A stretch of 64,000 bases of DNA from Botrimarina hoheduenensis (GTDB taxonomy: Bacteria; Planctomycetota; Planctomycetia; Pirellulales; Lacipirellulaceae). Positions 1 to 8,958 of the stretch are shown one piece after another. The notes under the pieces are model-generated. The model saw only the letters and a list, made by a program, of their open reading frames with translations, ran no database searches and had not been told where the DNA came from. The stretch spans positions 124,001-188,000 of the forward strand of contig NZ_SJPH01000004.1 of NCBI RefSeq assembly GCF_007859815.1, written 5' to 3'. The position numbers and the translations under genes are program-made. How positions within the stretch are numbered: the first letter of the stretch is position 1; every line of letters begins with the position of its first letter.

Positions 1-47
1 ACCGGGGGAACGAACTCGTACGGCTCTTCGAGGACGATCTCTTGCAT
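1..47 (-). CDS. 5' end of a leftward gene (partial)
   Basis: An ATG on the minus strand opens a reading frame that runs off the left edge. Only 15 codons are visible, reading MQEIVLEEPYEFVPP. This opening looks like planctomycete membrane-associated acyltransferase-type proteins, but that is an impression from memory and 15 residues cannot establish a family. It is divergent from the recombinase gene, with about 110 bases between them that must hold both promoters. Confidence 0.45.
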   Translation of the reverse strand, partial: MQEIVLEEPYEFVPP

Positions 48-159
48 CGGTCGGCTTTGGGGTCCGCAGAGTCAACGTAAGCAGTGCCAATATCGTAAAG
101 CGACCATCAACTTTGCTGAAGGGAGGCGACCGAGCCGACCGCGTCGCCGCGGGCGCACG

Positions 160-1161
160 ATGATTAAGGAACCGGGCGACGCGTCGCCCCGCCCCGCTCC
201 CCCCCTGCCCCCTTTCATGGTCCGCCGGTCCCTCAAGAAGGTCGTCAAACCACGCCGCGAAGGAGCGGGTGCCGAGGCCCTCCAGTGGCGCGAGGCCTTT
301 GTTCGCTATTTGGCGAGCGAGTGCCAGCTCTCCGCCAACACGGTCGCCGCCTATCGCCGCGACCTCGCCCGATTCCATGGCTGGCTGGGCAGCCGTCGGC
401 TGGCCAACCTGTCGGTCGGCGAACTGGCCGAGTACCCGGGCTGGCTCACCGACCTGGGACTCGCCTCGGCAAGTGTCGCGCGGCATGTCGTCTCGCTGAA
501 GGCATACTGCCGCTATCTGCAACTGGAAGGGGTGCTCACCGACAACCAAGCCGCGCTGCTCGCAACGCCCAAGCTCTGGCAACGGGTCCCCTCGGTGCTC
601 TCGGCAACGCAGGTCATCAAGCTGCTCGAAGCCCCGCTGCGCGGCGAGCCGCTCTGGCGCCGCGATCGCGCGATTCTTGAGCTGCTGTATGCCACCGGCG
701 CACGCGTCTCGGAGCTCTCAACGCTACGACTGAAGGACACCAACCTCGAGGAACGCCGCATCACTTGCCACGGCAAGGGAGACAAGCAACGCATCGTGCC
801 ACTCGGCAAATCCGCTTGCACAGCGGTCGCCGACTATCTGGAGCACGAGCGACCCCGGCTAGCAAGGCGGCGCGAGCCGGCAACCGATTTCTTGCTGCTC
901 TCGACACGCGGCGATCGGCTCCGTCGCGAGCGCATCTGGGAGCTTATCAAGCGCTACGCCGCTGTCGCGGGGGTTACCTCCAAACTGAGCCCGCACTCGC
1001 TGCGGCACAGCTTTGCGACCCATCTCTTGGCAGGCGGTGCGGACCTCCGCCAGGTGCAAGAGCTACTCGGCCACGCCTCGATTGCGACCACACAGCTCTA
1101 TACGCACGTGGATCATTCACGCCTGAAAAAGGTTCATGCGGCGTACCACCCGCGGGCTTGA
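160..1161 (+). CDS. xerD: Tyrosine recombinase, XerC/XerD type
   Basis: Site-specific recombinase of the Xer family, which resolves chromosome dimers at dif sites in the cytoplasm. The 333-residue product has an N-terminal SAM-like core-binding domain (about residues 41-130) and a C-terminal catalytic domain. The full catalytic set is visible: Arg182 in ATGARVSEL, Lys206 in HGKGDKQR, His279 and Arg282 in HSLRHSFATHLL, His305 in LGHASI, and the nucleophile Tyr314 in TQLYTHVD. The first 30 or so residues are Pro/Arg-rich and longer than the usual family N-terminus, so the real start may be the ATG at 217. No neighbouring att-like repeats or cargo genes were seen, so a housekeeping role is more likely than an integrase. 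XerC versus XerD cannot be settled from one copy. Confidence 0.88.
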   Translation: MIKEPGDASPRPAPPLPPFMVRRSLKKVVKPRREGAGAEALQWREAFVRYLASECQLSANTVAAYRRDLARFHGWLGSRRLANLSVGELAEYPGWLTDLGLASASVARHVVSLKAYCRYLQLEGVLTDNQAALLATPKLWQRVPSVLSATQVIKLLEAPLRGEPLWRRDRAILELLYATGARVSELSTLRLKDTNLEERRITCHGKGDKQRIVPLGKSACTAVADYLEHERPRLARRREPATDFLLLSTRGDRLRRERIWELIKRYAAVAGVTSKLSPHSLRHSFATHLLAGGADLRQVQELLGHASIATTQLYTHVDHSRLKKVHAAYHPRA

Positions 1162-1213
1162 TCGTGGGCCCCGTGATCGTGGGCACCCTCTTTTTAAGTC
1201 GAAGCCCCGACTT

Positions 1214-2011
1214 CTAGCGACGCCGACAGATCAAACCCGCACCGCCTACCAGCACGGTCAGGAACAGCGACGCCGGTTCAGGAACCACCGTCAGGGGCGT
1301 GCCGCTGAGCACCTCAAAGTTGCTGAAGACAGCCTCGAGACTGCCTGCTGTGAGTGCCGGGATTGGCCCCGCTGCTTGGCTTCGCAGAAAGAACGACACC
1401 AGTAACGGTTCGTCATCCCACAGGTTCTGTAGTCCCGCCAAGGTGACCGTATCAGACGCCATGCCGACTCCTTGCATCGCATTCACGCCCAAAGTGATAT
1501 CACCGGTCGCTGCGTTGTAGTTCACAAATAATCGTCCGCTGGCCGTGGCGGCAGCGGCAAAGTTCGACAAAGGCTGGTCGATATCGTTCACCCTCGATGC
1601 CGCCGAAAACAGTAGCGGGGCACCGTTGAGCAGCGCAAGCCCGACTCCCGCCGAGTCGGTACCGCCCACGTCTTCGCCGATGCCGAACCCGATACCGCCC
1701 CCGCCGATCGATCCCCCTGCGGACAGATCAAAGTCGATCGCCACGACAAAGCTCTGCGCCGGATCGAAGTAGTACCCGCCCGTCGAGCCCGCGACATCGG
1801 GTCCGTTGACGCTCGCGTATCCGATGTCGGTACCCGAGGGAACCGCGCCGGTCGCGGTGAGAGTCACCTGCGAGGCGTTATCGACCACGCCCGCCATGCC
1901 GGGATGCGGCGGGTCCTGCAGCTGCGTCCACGCGTTCAGGTCGGTGATCGAAGCCGCCGAAGCGGCGCTCGTGGCGAGGGCCAACAGCGTGGCACAGACA
2001 AAGCGGATCAT
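1214..2011 (-). CDS. PEP-CTERM surface protein
   Basis: Secreted protein of 265 residues. It has an N-terminal signal peptide (MIRFVCATLLALATSAASA) and a C-terminal PEP-CTERM sorting signal: VPEP, a hydrophobic stretch, then CRRR at the end. PEP-CTERM tails are recognised by an exosortase in the inner membrane. The middle is Gly/Ala/Asp-rich with a beta-sandwich look and no recognised catalytic motif. The start at 2011 was chosen because it gives a clean signal peptide; an open frame continues 216 bases upstream but has non-coding composition. It converges on the recombinase gene, with the stops about 50 bases apart. Function unknown. Confidence 0.8.
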   Translation of the reverse strand: MIRFVCATLLALATSAASAASITDLNAWTQLQDPPHPGMAGVVDNASQVTLTATGAVPSGTDIGYASVNGPDVAGSTGGYYFDPAQSFVVAIDFDLSAGGSIGGGGIGFGIGEDVGGTDSAGVGLALLNGAPLLFSAASRVNDIDQPLSNFAAAATASGRLFVNYNAATGDITLGVNAMQGVGMASDTVTLAGLQNLWDDEPLLVSFFLRSQAAGPIPALTAGSLEAVFSNFEVLSGTPLTVVPEPASLFLTVLVGGAGLICRRR

Positions 2012-2266
2012 GGCGTGTTCACTTGGTGGAGAGCTGAAAAGAGTGCTTAGCGCAGCAAGAAGCCCGCTCACCCACCGCCTGCTTCGGCCCTCTGCCGACA
2101 ATCTGCAAGCGAAATGTGAACGGGCTTCAGTAGCGTCGCAATTTTTCGAGGAAGCGGCCCCTGAGATCTGCCAGGCCTTTCTGCAGACTAGCCGAGCCGT
2201 GGGCCTTGTCAACGGTTTACCGCACAAAGAGGGCGATTCGCCGGCTCTCAGCAGCCCTCGTGCGGC

Positions 2267-2758
2267 TTAGGGCGCTTCTGCCGGCGGCGACAGACGCACC
2301 TTCTCGATCAGCTGATGGGGCACTCCGTTGGGGTCGATATAGCCGGTCAGCGCGGTGATCGCCCGCATGACGAAGTCGTACTGCAGTCCGTAATCGGCGT
2401 TGATTTCGACCTCCTGCTCAACGCCTGTACCCGGTCCCCCCTCGTCTTCGACCAGCCCCCGAATGTGCTGATGCAGGGCCAGAAAACGGCCTTCGCCATC
2501 GAATTTCAGGTTGCCCAGGCGGAGCTCGCGGAGCTTTCCCTGGTCGTCTGCGAGCATCTCGAGCTTCAGCGGTGGCAGTTCGCTGGGTGCCGCGGGGGCA
2601 TCGCTCGCCGGCAAGGGCATGCGGATGTTGAAGTCACCCTCAGGAAGAACGATCTTGAACGTCATAATGAAGAACACGAGCAGCTGAAACACGATGTCTA
2701 TCATCGGTGTCATCTGCAGCTCGATGCGATCACGGCGATCGGTGTGACGGATCTTCAT
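2267..2758 (-). CDS. exbD: ExbD/TolR-family protein (second copy)
   Basis: A 163-residue biopolymer-transport protein. It has a short cytoplasmic N-terminus, one membrane helix beginning at MTPMIDIVFQLLVFFIM, and a periplasmic domain. The Asp in TPMID, just before or within the helix, is the conserved proton-path residue of ExbD/TolR. ExbD works with ExbB/TolQ as a proton-driven motor on an envelope partner. The start codon overlaps the stop of the upstream exbD (TGATG), so the two are translationally coupled. It is the last gene of the leftward TPR-TPR-exbB-exbD-exbD run. Confidence 0.88.
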   Translation of the reverse strand: MKIRHTDRRDRIELQMTPMIDIVFQLLVFFIMTFKIVLPEGDFNIRMPLPASDAPAAPSELPPLKLEMLADDQGKLRELRLGNLKFDGEGRFLALHQHIRGLVEDEGGPGTGVEQEVEINADYGLQYDFVMRAITALTGYIDPNGVPHQLIEKVRLSPPAEAP

Positions 2759-3219
2759 CACGGCACTCCCAGTGTCGAGGTGTCGCTCTGCCGGCCTCGT
2801 AAGGCGAAGGTCTCGTAGCCGAATTCCTGAGCGATCTTGATCACCTCCTGCACTCTGCCGGCACGGGCCTTTAGGTCGGCTCGGATAACAACGGTGACAT
2901 CCGCCAGACGACGATCGCTGTAACTCTTGGTCAGCTGGGACTCGACCAGCATCGCGTTGCGCAGGCCGTCGAGGTCCAGCTCTTGGCCACCGAACAAGAT
3001 CGTTTCGTCCGCGGTCATCTGGATCGTCAGCGGCTCTTCGTAAGCGGCGTCGGGCGGCTTTGCCAGCTCGCTCGAAGGAAGATTGACCCGCTGATCCTGC
3101 TCCACTTCCGAGAAGTTGATCAGCACCATAAAAAACGCGATCAGCTGAAAAGCCATATCGATCATCGGGGTCATATCCCCTTCGACGATCTCGTAACTCT
3201 GTCGCTTGGTAAGCCGCAT
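2758..3219 (-). CDS. exbD: ExbD/TolR-family protein (first copy)
   Basis: A 153-residue ExbD/TolR homologue. The signature is MTPMIDMAFQLIAFFMVLIN: the conserved Asp, then a single membrane helix, then a periplasmic domain ending in VIKIAQEFGYETFAL, which is typical of the family C-terminus. It lies 85 bases downstream of the exbB-like gene and overlaps the next exbD by one base. Two different ExbD subunits with one ExbB are common in planctomycete loci. Whether they form hetero-oligomers in one motor or serve different partners cannot be read from the sequence. Confidence 0.88.
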   Translation of the reverse strand: MRLTKRQSYEIVEGDMTPMIDMAFQLIAFFMVLINFSEVEQDQRVNLPSSELAKPPDAAYEEPLTIQMTADETILFGGQELDLDGLRNAMLVESQLTKSYSDRRLADVTVVIRADLKARAGRVQEVIKIAQEFGYETFALRGRQSDTSTLGVP

Positions 3220-3304
3220 CGCGTGAGAACTGCCAGTGGTGGGCGCGAAAATACTGGTGAAGGGCTGACTCCAGCAAGCAAAGCCCGCAGGAGCGGCGCT
3301 CCGC

Positions 3305-4123
3305 CTAGGAGGGCCGCTTCTCGAAGCGGCTCAGCAAGCCCTCGCTCACAATGCCCACATCCAGCACGAGGCGTTGCACGCGGTTGCGGAGCAGGTTGTA
3401 GGCGGCGATCGCGGGAATCGCGAGCGCCAGTCCGATCAGCGTGGTGAACAAAGCGGTCGAGATACCCTCGGCCAGCTCGCTAGGCTTGGGAGTGGTGGGC
3501 GACGTAGCGATCACGGTAAACGAGGCGATCATGCCCTGCACGGTTCCCAAGAGTCCGATCATCGGGCTGATCGTGCCGATGAGCGCCATGTAGCTGAGTC
3601 GGTGTTCGAGCTTCATGCTCTCTTCCTCGCCAACCTCTTGCATCATCTCGATCGCACGAGGGTAATCACCGCCGCCCGACAGCCGTCCTAACCCGGCCGC
3701 GAGCACGCGGCCGAGGAACGAGTCGTCGCTGGCGGCAAGGTCGTACGCTTCGCTGTACTGCTTGGCGTTCAGATGGGCCTCGAACGCTTCGATCAGATCG
3801 GGCGGGGCGACGTTCGCACGGCTCGCCTTGACGAGGTTCATCACCATCAGTGAGAGCAGCAGGAAAGACAGCCCAAGGAAGATCACGCTGTAGCCCGGCC
3901 CGAGCGAATCCCAGGCCCAGGAAAGGTAGCTGCGGCGCTGCCCGTCGGCAGAGGCGTCGGCAGAAAGGTCAGCGCTCGCAGGGGCCGCGACCTCAGCGGG
4001 GTCCGCGTCTTGAGCACGAGCGGGCGCCGCGTACAAGCAGCAGCCCCCCACGACCAAGACAACCATCAGCACAAGGCGCTTGCGTGCTTCGCCCCAGGCC
4101 GCTGCGTTCCGCATCGATTGCAT
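3305..4123 (-). CDS. exbB: MotA/TolQ/ExbB proton channel protein
   Basis: Inner-membrane proton-channel subunit of 272 residues. After a signal-like N-terminus (LVLMVVLVVGGCCLYAAPARA) comes a first membrane helix (YSVIFLGLSFLLLSLMVMNLV), a cytoplasmic loop, and the conserved pair of helices around SYMALIGTISPMIGLLGTVQ and ALFTTLIGLALAIPAIAAYN. The GTISPMIGLLGTVQGM stretch is the MotA/TolQ/ExbB hallmark. The extra N-terminal signal and periplasmic segment occur in the long ExbB form. An in-frame extension to 4225 exists; 4123 was preferred because it places the signal peptide near the start. With the two exbD genes it should form the energised motor of this operon. Confidence 0.88.
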   Translation of the reverse strand: MQSMRNAAAWGEARKRLVLMVVLVVGGCCLYAAPARAQDADPAEVAAPASADLSADASADGQRRSYLSWAWDSLGPGYSVIFLGLSFLLLSLMVMNLVKASRANVAPPDLIEAFEAHLNAKQYSEAYDLAASDDSFLGRVLAAGLGRLSGGGDYPRAIEMMQEVGEEESMKLEHRLSYMALIGTISPMIGLLGTVQGMIASFTVIATSPTTPKPSELAEGISTALFTTLIGLALAIPAIAAYNLLRNRVQRLVLDVGIVSEGLLSRFEKRPS

Positions 4124-4245
4124 CGCGTTATTCCTTGCCGCTGTCTTTGAAAGTGAAGAGAGAATCGCCTCTTCGGGAATTGTGCCGCTTGGTGCCGGGC
4201 TCCTTTGTTGCGTCCCGCACCACATGTGTCTAGTCGTGAGGTTGG

Positions 4246-5286
4246 CTAACTTCCCGGGGGGCGTTTGGCCCAGCGGGTCGCGGCGTAGCGACGACTGAGC
4301 CGCTCGCGGACGTCAGCCGCCTTGGTGGGGTGTCCCAGAGCGCTCCACACCGCCTCCAAACGAAACAACGCTTCGGCGTGCAGCTCGGCGTCGGTGTCGT
4401 AGAGCAGGTCGGTGTGCAGCAACGCAAAGAGGGCGTCCTGCGGCTGCTCCGCTGCCAAATAGCATCGCGCGAGGGAGTTGTACGCCGCCGCGAGCACCCG
4501 CGGATCGTCGGCTCCGGGGGCAAGAATGACCTCGCGGACCGCTTCGATGCCGGCGGCAGGATCCCCTGCAGCGGCTTGGTTCGCTGCCCGGCCGAGCAAC
4601 GCCGCGCGATGCTCGGCCGACCCCGCCGAGGAGAGCGCCAGGGCTGCGTTGTACGCAGCAGCCGCCTGCTGGGGGCGACCTGCTTCATCGTAAGCCTGGG
4701 CGATGCGCTGCTGCGCACGCAGCGCGTAGGTTGGCGATCCCGAATCGCTGAGCAGCTTGTAACGCTTCACGGCATCGTCCGTACGACCCAGGCTCGCGAG
4801 CAAGTCGCCAAGGGCCTCGACCGCCGGTAAGTAGTGGTGCGTCTCGCCGTGTTGACGCAAAAAATCGGTGAGCGCTCGACCGGCTGCGCGGGCCCCCTCG
4901 TTCTGCGCAATCGCTATCCGTACGGCAGCTACCGAGCGGAGGTAGGCGATCTCGCGTTCGATCGGCTCCGGCCAAGTCTTGCCCGCGGGCAAAGCGGAAA
5001 GACGATCGAGGGCATTGGCATAGCCGCCACTTGCCGCGTTGATCCGCGCCTGCGCCAGCTCAACCGGCTCGTCGTCGTACAGAATGGCAACAATCTCGCC
5101 GACAGGTGTCGTCACTCGGCCCGCTTTGGTCTGAGTGACAACCTCCGTGCGTGTGCTCTGGATGACGCGGCCCTCGACCGAGCCCTCGGCAGTACGAACC
5201 CGATCCGCAACCGCGTCGGCAGTGAAGGCAGACGCAAGTGCAACGACGATCAACCAGCCGGGTCTTGTCCGTGGCATACGAATCAT
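4246..5286 (-). CDS. Secreted TPR protein next to the ExbB/ExbD genes
   Basis: A 346-residue exported protein. Residues 1-27 form a signal peptide. Residues 28-75 (DRVRTAEGSVEGRVIQ to VGEIVAILYDDEP) resemble a small SH3-like barrel seen at the start of many planctomycete periplasmic proteins. From about residue 80 to the end it is built of Ala-rich helical pairs of TPR type, for example AQQRIAQAYDEAGRPQQAAA and AYNSLARCYLAAEQPQDALF. The gene overlaps the upstream 1-kb-protein gene by four bases (ATGA). TPR proteins are scaffolds, so a periplasmic partner of the ExbB/ExbD motor is a reasonable inference. No enzyme motif was seen. Confidence 0.8.
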   Translation of the reverse strand: MIRMPRTRPGWLIVVALASAFTADAVADRVRTAEGSVEGRVIQSTRTEVVTQTKAGRVTTPVGEIVAILYDDEPVELAQARINAASGGYANALDRLSALPAGKTWPEPIEREIAYLRSVAAVRIAIAQNEGARAAGRALTDFLRQHGETHHYLPAVEALGDLLASLGRTDDAVKRYKLLSDSGSPTYALRAQQRIAQAYDEAGRPQQAAAAYNAALALSSAGSAEHRAALLGRAANQAAAGDPAAGIEAVREVILAPGADDPRVLAAAYNSLARCYLAAEQPQDALFALLHTDLLYDTDAELHAEALFRLEAVWSALGHPTKAADVRERLSRRYAATRWAKRPPGS

Positions 5287-8276
5287 CCGTTTGACGCGTT
5301 GAGGGCTGTCTCGATCTGTTGTTGGAGCTGGGCGAATTGCGTCTTGCGCTCTTCCCCCCCCAGACCGGGATACTGGCGTTGCATGGCCCGCACGGTGCTT
5401 GCCGCCTTGCGGAGCTGGGCCGCGCGTTGTTCGCCGGTGGCAAGGTTCGCGGCGGCGTAGCGTGCTCGCGCCACGTTTAGCCAGGCTTCGAAGTACAGAT
5501 CACGGCGGGCCGGGTCGTTGCCCATCGCCTGCCCCGCCACGGCGGCAAGCTTCGCCCAGCCCCAGACCGTGTTCTTGCCCCCCGCGTTAGGACGGTCGCC
5601 GGCAATCGCTCGCTCGATCCGCTCCGCATTTTTCTCCGACGCTCCCCACTCTTGCAGCGCCAGCGCGGCCGAGCGCTGCACTTCGAGCAAAGCGGGACGT
5701 TGCGCAAGCAACTCGGCAAAGGTGGCATAGGCTTTCGCGTGCTCTCCCAAGCGGCGCTCGCACTCGGCCAACTGAAGCTGCACCGCCAAGCCTGCGGTCT
5801 CCGAGGGAGCAAAGCCAGGCTCTGCCTGGAGTCGCCCGGCCAGCGCCGCAAAGGCTTCGCTCGCATCCCGCACAAGCGACTCCTGCCGCTCGTCGTCCGC
5901 AGAGCCCGCCGCTTCGGCTAGCCTCAGCAACGACTGGCAACGCCATAGCGAGGTGTTCCAGTCCGAACTGGCCAGCGGCTCGGCAAGCCGCGCGAGCGTG
6001 ATCGCCAACGCGGCAACCGCCGCCTTACGTCGGGACTCATCCTCAGAGAACACCGTCAAGTCGGCCTGCTGCTTCAGTGCCAGAGCAAGCAACGACTCAC
6101 GAATCGCTTGGTCTGGCTCCGGTTGGCTCGCTGCGATCGAGACCATCTGTTCCAACGCCGAGGCAAACCGCTCGGCACCGTCGGGTTGCAAGGCCAACGC
6201 CCGTGTAGCAACGCGCGATGCCGCCGCGGCAAACGCCGCACGCTCCGCATGCAATCCCTCAGCGGCCAACGTGGCAAGCACGCCGTGCTCCGGATCGTTC
6301 AGATACGGCTCAGCAGCGGTCGGCTGACCCGCATCGAGCGCGGCCTCAGCAAGGTACAGCGCTGCGGTCGCGCGGAGCGGCACACCGGCCCGCGCCGCGG
6401 CTGCCGCTGACAACCGTTCTTCAAGCTCGGCGCGAGCCGCTGAGCGAGCTGATTCGTTGACTTCGGCCGACTTGCTGAGCCGCTCCCACTCCGCAGCCGC
6501 CAAGCGTAACGCCAATGCCGGCCGCAGCGTTTCGGGGGCGCGCGTAACGAGCTGTCGCGCTGCGGCCGTGTCGTTGGCTTCCAGCAGGCGTGCCAGCATC
6601 AAGCCCAACGCGATTTCCGCGGCTTCGCTCCGAGGCCACTTCGACGCGGTGAACTCGGCCAGCCGCATGAGGTTCGCGCCGACACGCTCCCGTTCTTCCG
6701 GAGGCAAGGTCTGCTGACCGCGACGCTGCAATGCCGCCAGCGCAAGCCGCGCGGCGGCCTCCGCCGAAGGATCGTCGGGGGATTTCAGCGCAACGGTGGC
6801 CGCTAGATTGGCCGCTCGGTCGTCGCGCTGCTCGTTGTAGAAAAGATACGCCAACAGATAGCGCGCTTCATTGACCTGCTCGATCGGTGAGGATCGATCG
6901 GACAGCTCCAGGGCGGCTTCCAGCGCTGACTGACCCGCCTCATTCGCTTCGGCCTGCTGCGCAAGAAAATCCTCTCGTGCCGACTTGTCGTCCGCTTCCG
7001 CCGTGCTGAGGCCGACGGACGCCGCCGAGTAGCTGTCGATCGCGTCCTTGCCCGCCTGGTAGGCGTCGGCAAAGGTCTCGGGCTTCTCACGATCGATCCC
7101 CAGCGCTGCGGTCGCGTTGGCCCACCGGGCGCGAGCGAGCGCTTGCTGCTCGGAAGGAATCCGCGCCGCGGCATCCAGATTCTCACGCGCGGCTCGCAGC
7201 CGACGAAGACGCTGAGTTTCGGTAGCCTGCGGCGCTTCGGCGTCCAGCAGGTACGCCTCCCCCAGCCAGTAGCGGAGGGTCGCTGCTTCGGCCGTCGTGC
7301 GCTCGCTCCGCTCGATCTGCTTGAGCCACTCCTCTCCCGACTCGATCGCCAACGCGAGCTCGCCGTTGCTCACCCGTAGCGCAATCAACTCGGCTTTCGC
7401 CAAGATCACGAGCCGAACCAGCTCGGGCGTGGTCGTGGGTTGGGTGATCAGCGATTCGAGGCAGCTCGTCGCGAGTGCATACTCGCCGAGTTCGCGGTAG
7501 CAGCGTCCTTCGTAAAGATGCGCGTAAAGGCCAACCACCCATTTGGAGTACTTCTCGTACAACTCGGCTAAGCGCTCGGCAGCGGCGCGGTTAAGCCGGT
7601 TGGCGGTCTCGGAGCCCGCCGGGTAGGTTGCTGCGGCCTCGTTGTCTAACCGCGCGAGCAGCAAGCGCGCCTGCGCTAAGCGAAGCTTCAGCTCGGTTCG
7701 CCGACGACCCGGCTCGCTCGTGGCAACCACTCCCCTGAGGGTCGCGAGTTCTGCCTCGTTGAGATCGATCGCCTCGGTGAGCCGCGACTTGGCCTCGCGC
7801 AGCAAACCGCGGGCGCTGGACAGTTTCTTGCTCGAATCCCGCTCGGTATTGCGTGCCGCCAGTGCCGCGCGACGCGCCTCGTCGGCAGTCGCTAGAGCCA
7901 GACGGCCCACCGCATCGGACAGCGCCTGCGCTTCAACGGTTGTGGGATCGGCCGGTCGATCGAGCTGTCGGATCGCCGCTGCCGCCTCGTCGAGTCGTTG
8001 GGTGCGGCGGTTGGCGTTCCGTTCGCCGGTCGCCAGATCGACCAGTATTGCGGCCCTGCGGTAAGGTGCCGCGCGGCGAACCGCCTCCGGCACGAGCGGG
8101 TCTTGATCCGCTCGCTCCAGATACGTGATCGCCAAGTCTCCCGCCCCTTGCTGGACCAGCCGTTCGATAAAACGGTTCTCGGCCTCGGGCGTCTGTGCCC
8201 TGGCGACTCGGGGCGGTAGCGAGACGCCAGCGCCCAGCATGAGCACGAGGACAACGGCAGAAGAAGAACGCCGCAT
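5283..8276 (-). CDS. Large secreted TPR/alpha-helical repeat protein
   Basis: A protein of about 997 residues with a signal peptide (MRRSSSAVVLVLMLGAGVSLPPRVARA), then Ala/Leu/Glu-rich helical repeats along its whole length. TPR-like pairs are visible (GRCYRELGEYALATSCLESL, LQLAECERRLGEHAKAYATF). The ATG at 8276 was chosen over a GTG at 8324 because the signal peptide then begins properly. It is the first gene of the leftward unit and overlaps the next TPR gene by ATGA. Together with the ExbB/ExbD genes this resembles the TPR plus TolQ/ExbD gene sets common in planctomycetes, likely a periplasm-spanning assembly. Exact function unknown. Confidence 0.8.
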   Translation of the reverse strand: MRRSSSAVVLVLMLGAGVSLPPRVARAQTPEAENRFIERLVQQGAGDLAITYLERADQDPLVPEAVRRAAPYRRAAILVDLATGERNANRRTQRLDEAAAAIRQLDRPADPTTVEAQALSDAVGRLALATADEARRAALAARNTERDSSKKLSSARGLLREAKSRLTEAIDLNEAELATLRGVVATSEPGRRRTELKLRLAQARLLLARLDNEAAATYPAGSETANRLNRAAAERLAELYEKYSKWVVGLYAHLYEGRCYRELGEYALATSCLESLITQPTTTPELVRLVILAKAELIALRVSNGELALAIESGEEWLKQIERSERTTAEAATLRYWLGEAYLLDAEAPQATETQRLRRLRAARENLDAAARIPSEQQALARARWANATAALGIDREKPETFADAYQAGKDAIDSYSAASVGLSTAEADDKSAREDFLAQQAEANEAGQSALEAALELSDRSSPIEQVNEARYLLAYLFYNEQRDDRAANLAATVALKSPDDPSAEAAARLALAALQRRGQQTLPPEERERVGANLMRLAEFTASKWPRSEAAEIALGLMLARLLEANDTAAARQLVTRAPETLRPALALRLAAAEWERLSKSAEVNESARSAARAELEERLSAAAAARAGVPLRATAALYLAEAALDAGQPTAAEPYLNDPEHGVLATLAAEGLHAERAAFAAAASRVATRALALQPDGAERFASALEQMVSIAASQPEPDQAIRESLLALALKQQADLTVFSEDESRRKAAVAALAITLARLAEPLASSDWNTSLWRCQSLLRLAEAAGSADDERQESLVRDASEAFAALAGRLQAEPGFAPSETAGLAVQLQLAECERRLGEHAKAYATFAELLAQRPALLEVQRSAALALQEWGASEKNAERIERAIAGDRPNAGGKNTVWGWAKLAAVAGQAMGNDPARRDLYFEAWLNVARARYAAANLATGEQRAAQLRKAASTVRAMQRQYPGLGGEERKTQFAQLQQQIETALNASNG

Positions 8277-8519
8277 CCGGGCGATGGCTCCAAGCGTTGA
8301 CTGCGGCGGCTCAGGTAGTGCCACGCAGCCGGCAGTGCGGAATAAGCAAAACGATGACTCACTACCTATTGTGCGCCGCCTGCCGCTTTTTCACCACGCA
8401 CCACACCGTTCACCGAGTCGGCTAGCGCGAGAAAAGCATCGACCCAGAGCACCCCACCCGCGTGACCGATAGAGCTTACCGACGCTTGCAAGGCGGTCTT
8501 CCCCGCAAGGCAGGGGCGT

Positions 8520-8759
8520 TCATAGCTCGTCGATCACGCGGTGCAAGCGGCTCAGCATGCCATCGGGCAGCGGCGTGGCGTTGAGCGAGGCCTCGATACG
8601 GTCTGGGTCAGCCGGTGGAACCGGCAGCGGTTCGTGCATGGCGTTGCCATCGGGAGGCGGATCGATCTGCGGACGACCCCGGAGATAGGCAGGCGTCTTT
8701 GGCGTCTCGAGCAAGCCGCTATCGGACGGCCCTAAGGCAGATGATGAATCGTTGGACAT
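8520..8759 (-). CDS. Small hypothetical protein downstream of the sigma factor
   Basis: A 79-residue, Pro/Asp-rich, apparently cytoplasmic protein without membrane segment or signal. The C-terminal part reads DRIEASLNATPLPDGMLSRL. I have an impression of similar Pro-Leu-Pro-x-Gly-Leu/Met segments at the start of planctomycete proteins encoded beside ECF sigma factors, but cannot confirm it. It lies 199 bases downstream of the sigma gene on the same strand. It could be a short or truncated regulator of the sigma factor; no zinc-binding anti-sigma motif (HxxxCxxC) is present. Confidence 0.55.
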   Translation of the reverse strand: MSNDSSSALGPSDSGLLETPKTPAYLRGRPQIDPPPDGNAMHEPLPVPPADPDRIEASLNATPLPDGMLSRLHRVIDEL

Positions 8760-8958
8760 GATCGCAAAGGAACAGGCCGTTACTCCGGGGGCGCGCCCAA
8801 AAGGCCGTAGAACGCACCGCAGCGGTTTAACGTTGCAGGAAGGTGAGGCGGGGGCTGTAAATCAAAGCGTCGGGAGGAAAGTCGGAAAAACGGAGGCAAA
8901 CTTGAACGCAACTCATGACGAACTCAACCCTGTCGAAACGCACCGCGAAGCGGCGGTA

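Noticed and set aside
160..1161. Integrase of a mobile element
   Set aside because: The protein is Xer-like in length and motifs, and no tRNA target, direct repeat or phage or transposon gene is near.
1196..1213. Hairpin AAGTCG/CGACTT between the recombinase and the PEP-CTERM gene
   Set aside because: The five Ts lie before the stem on the plus strand, and on the minus strand they read as As, so it does not form an intrinsic terminator for either gene.
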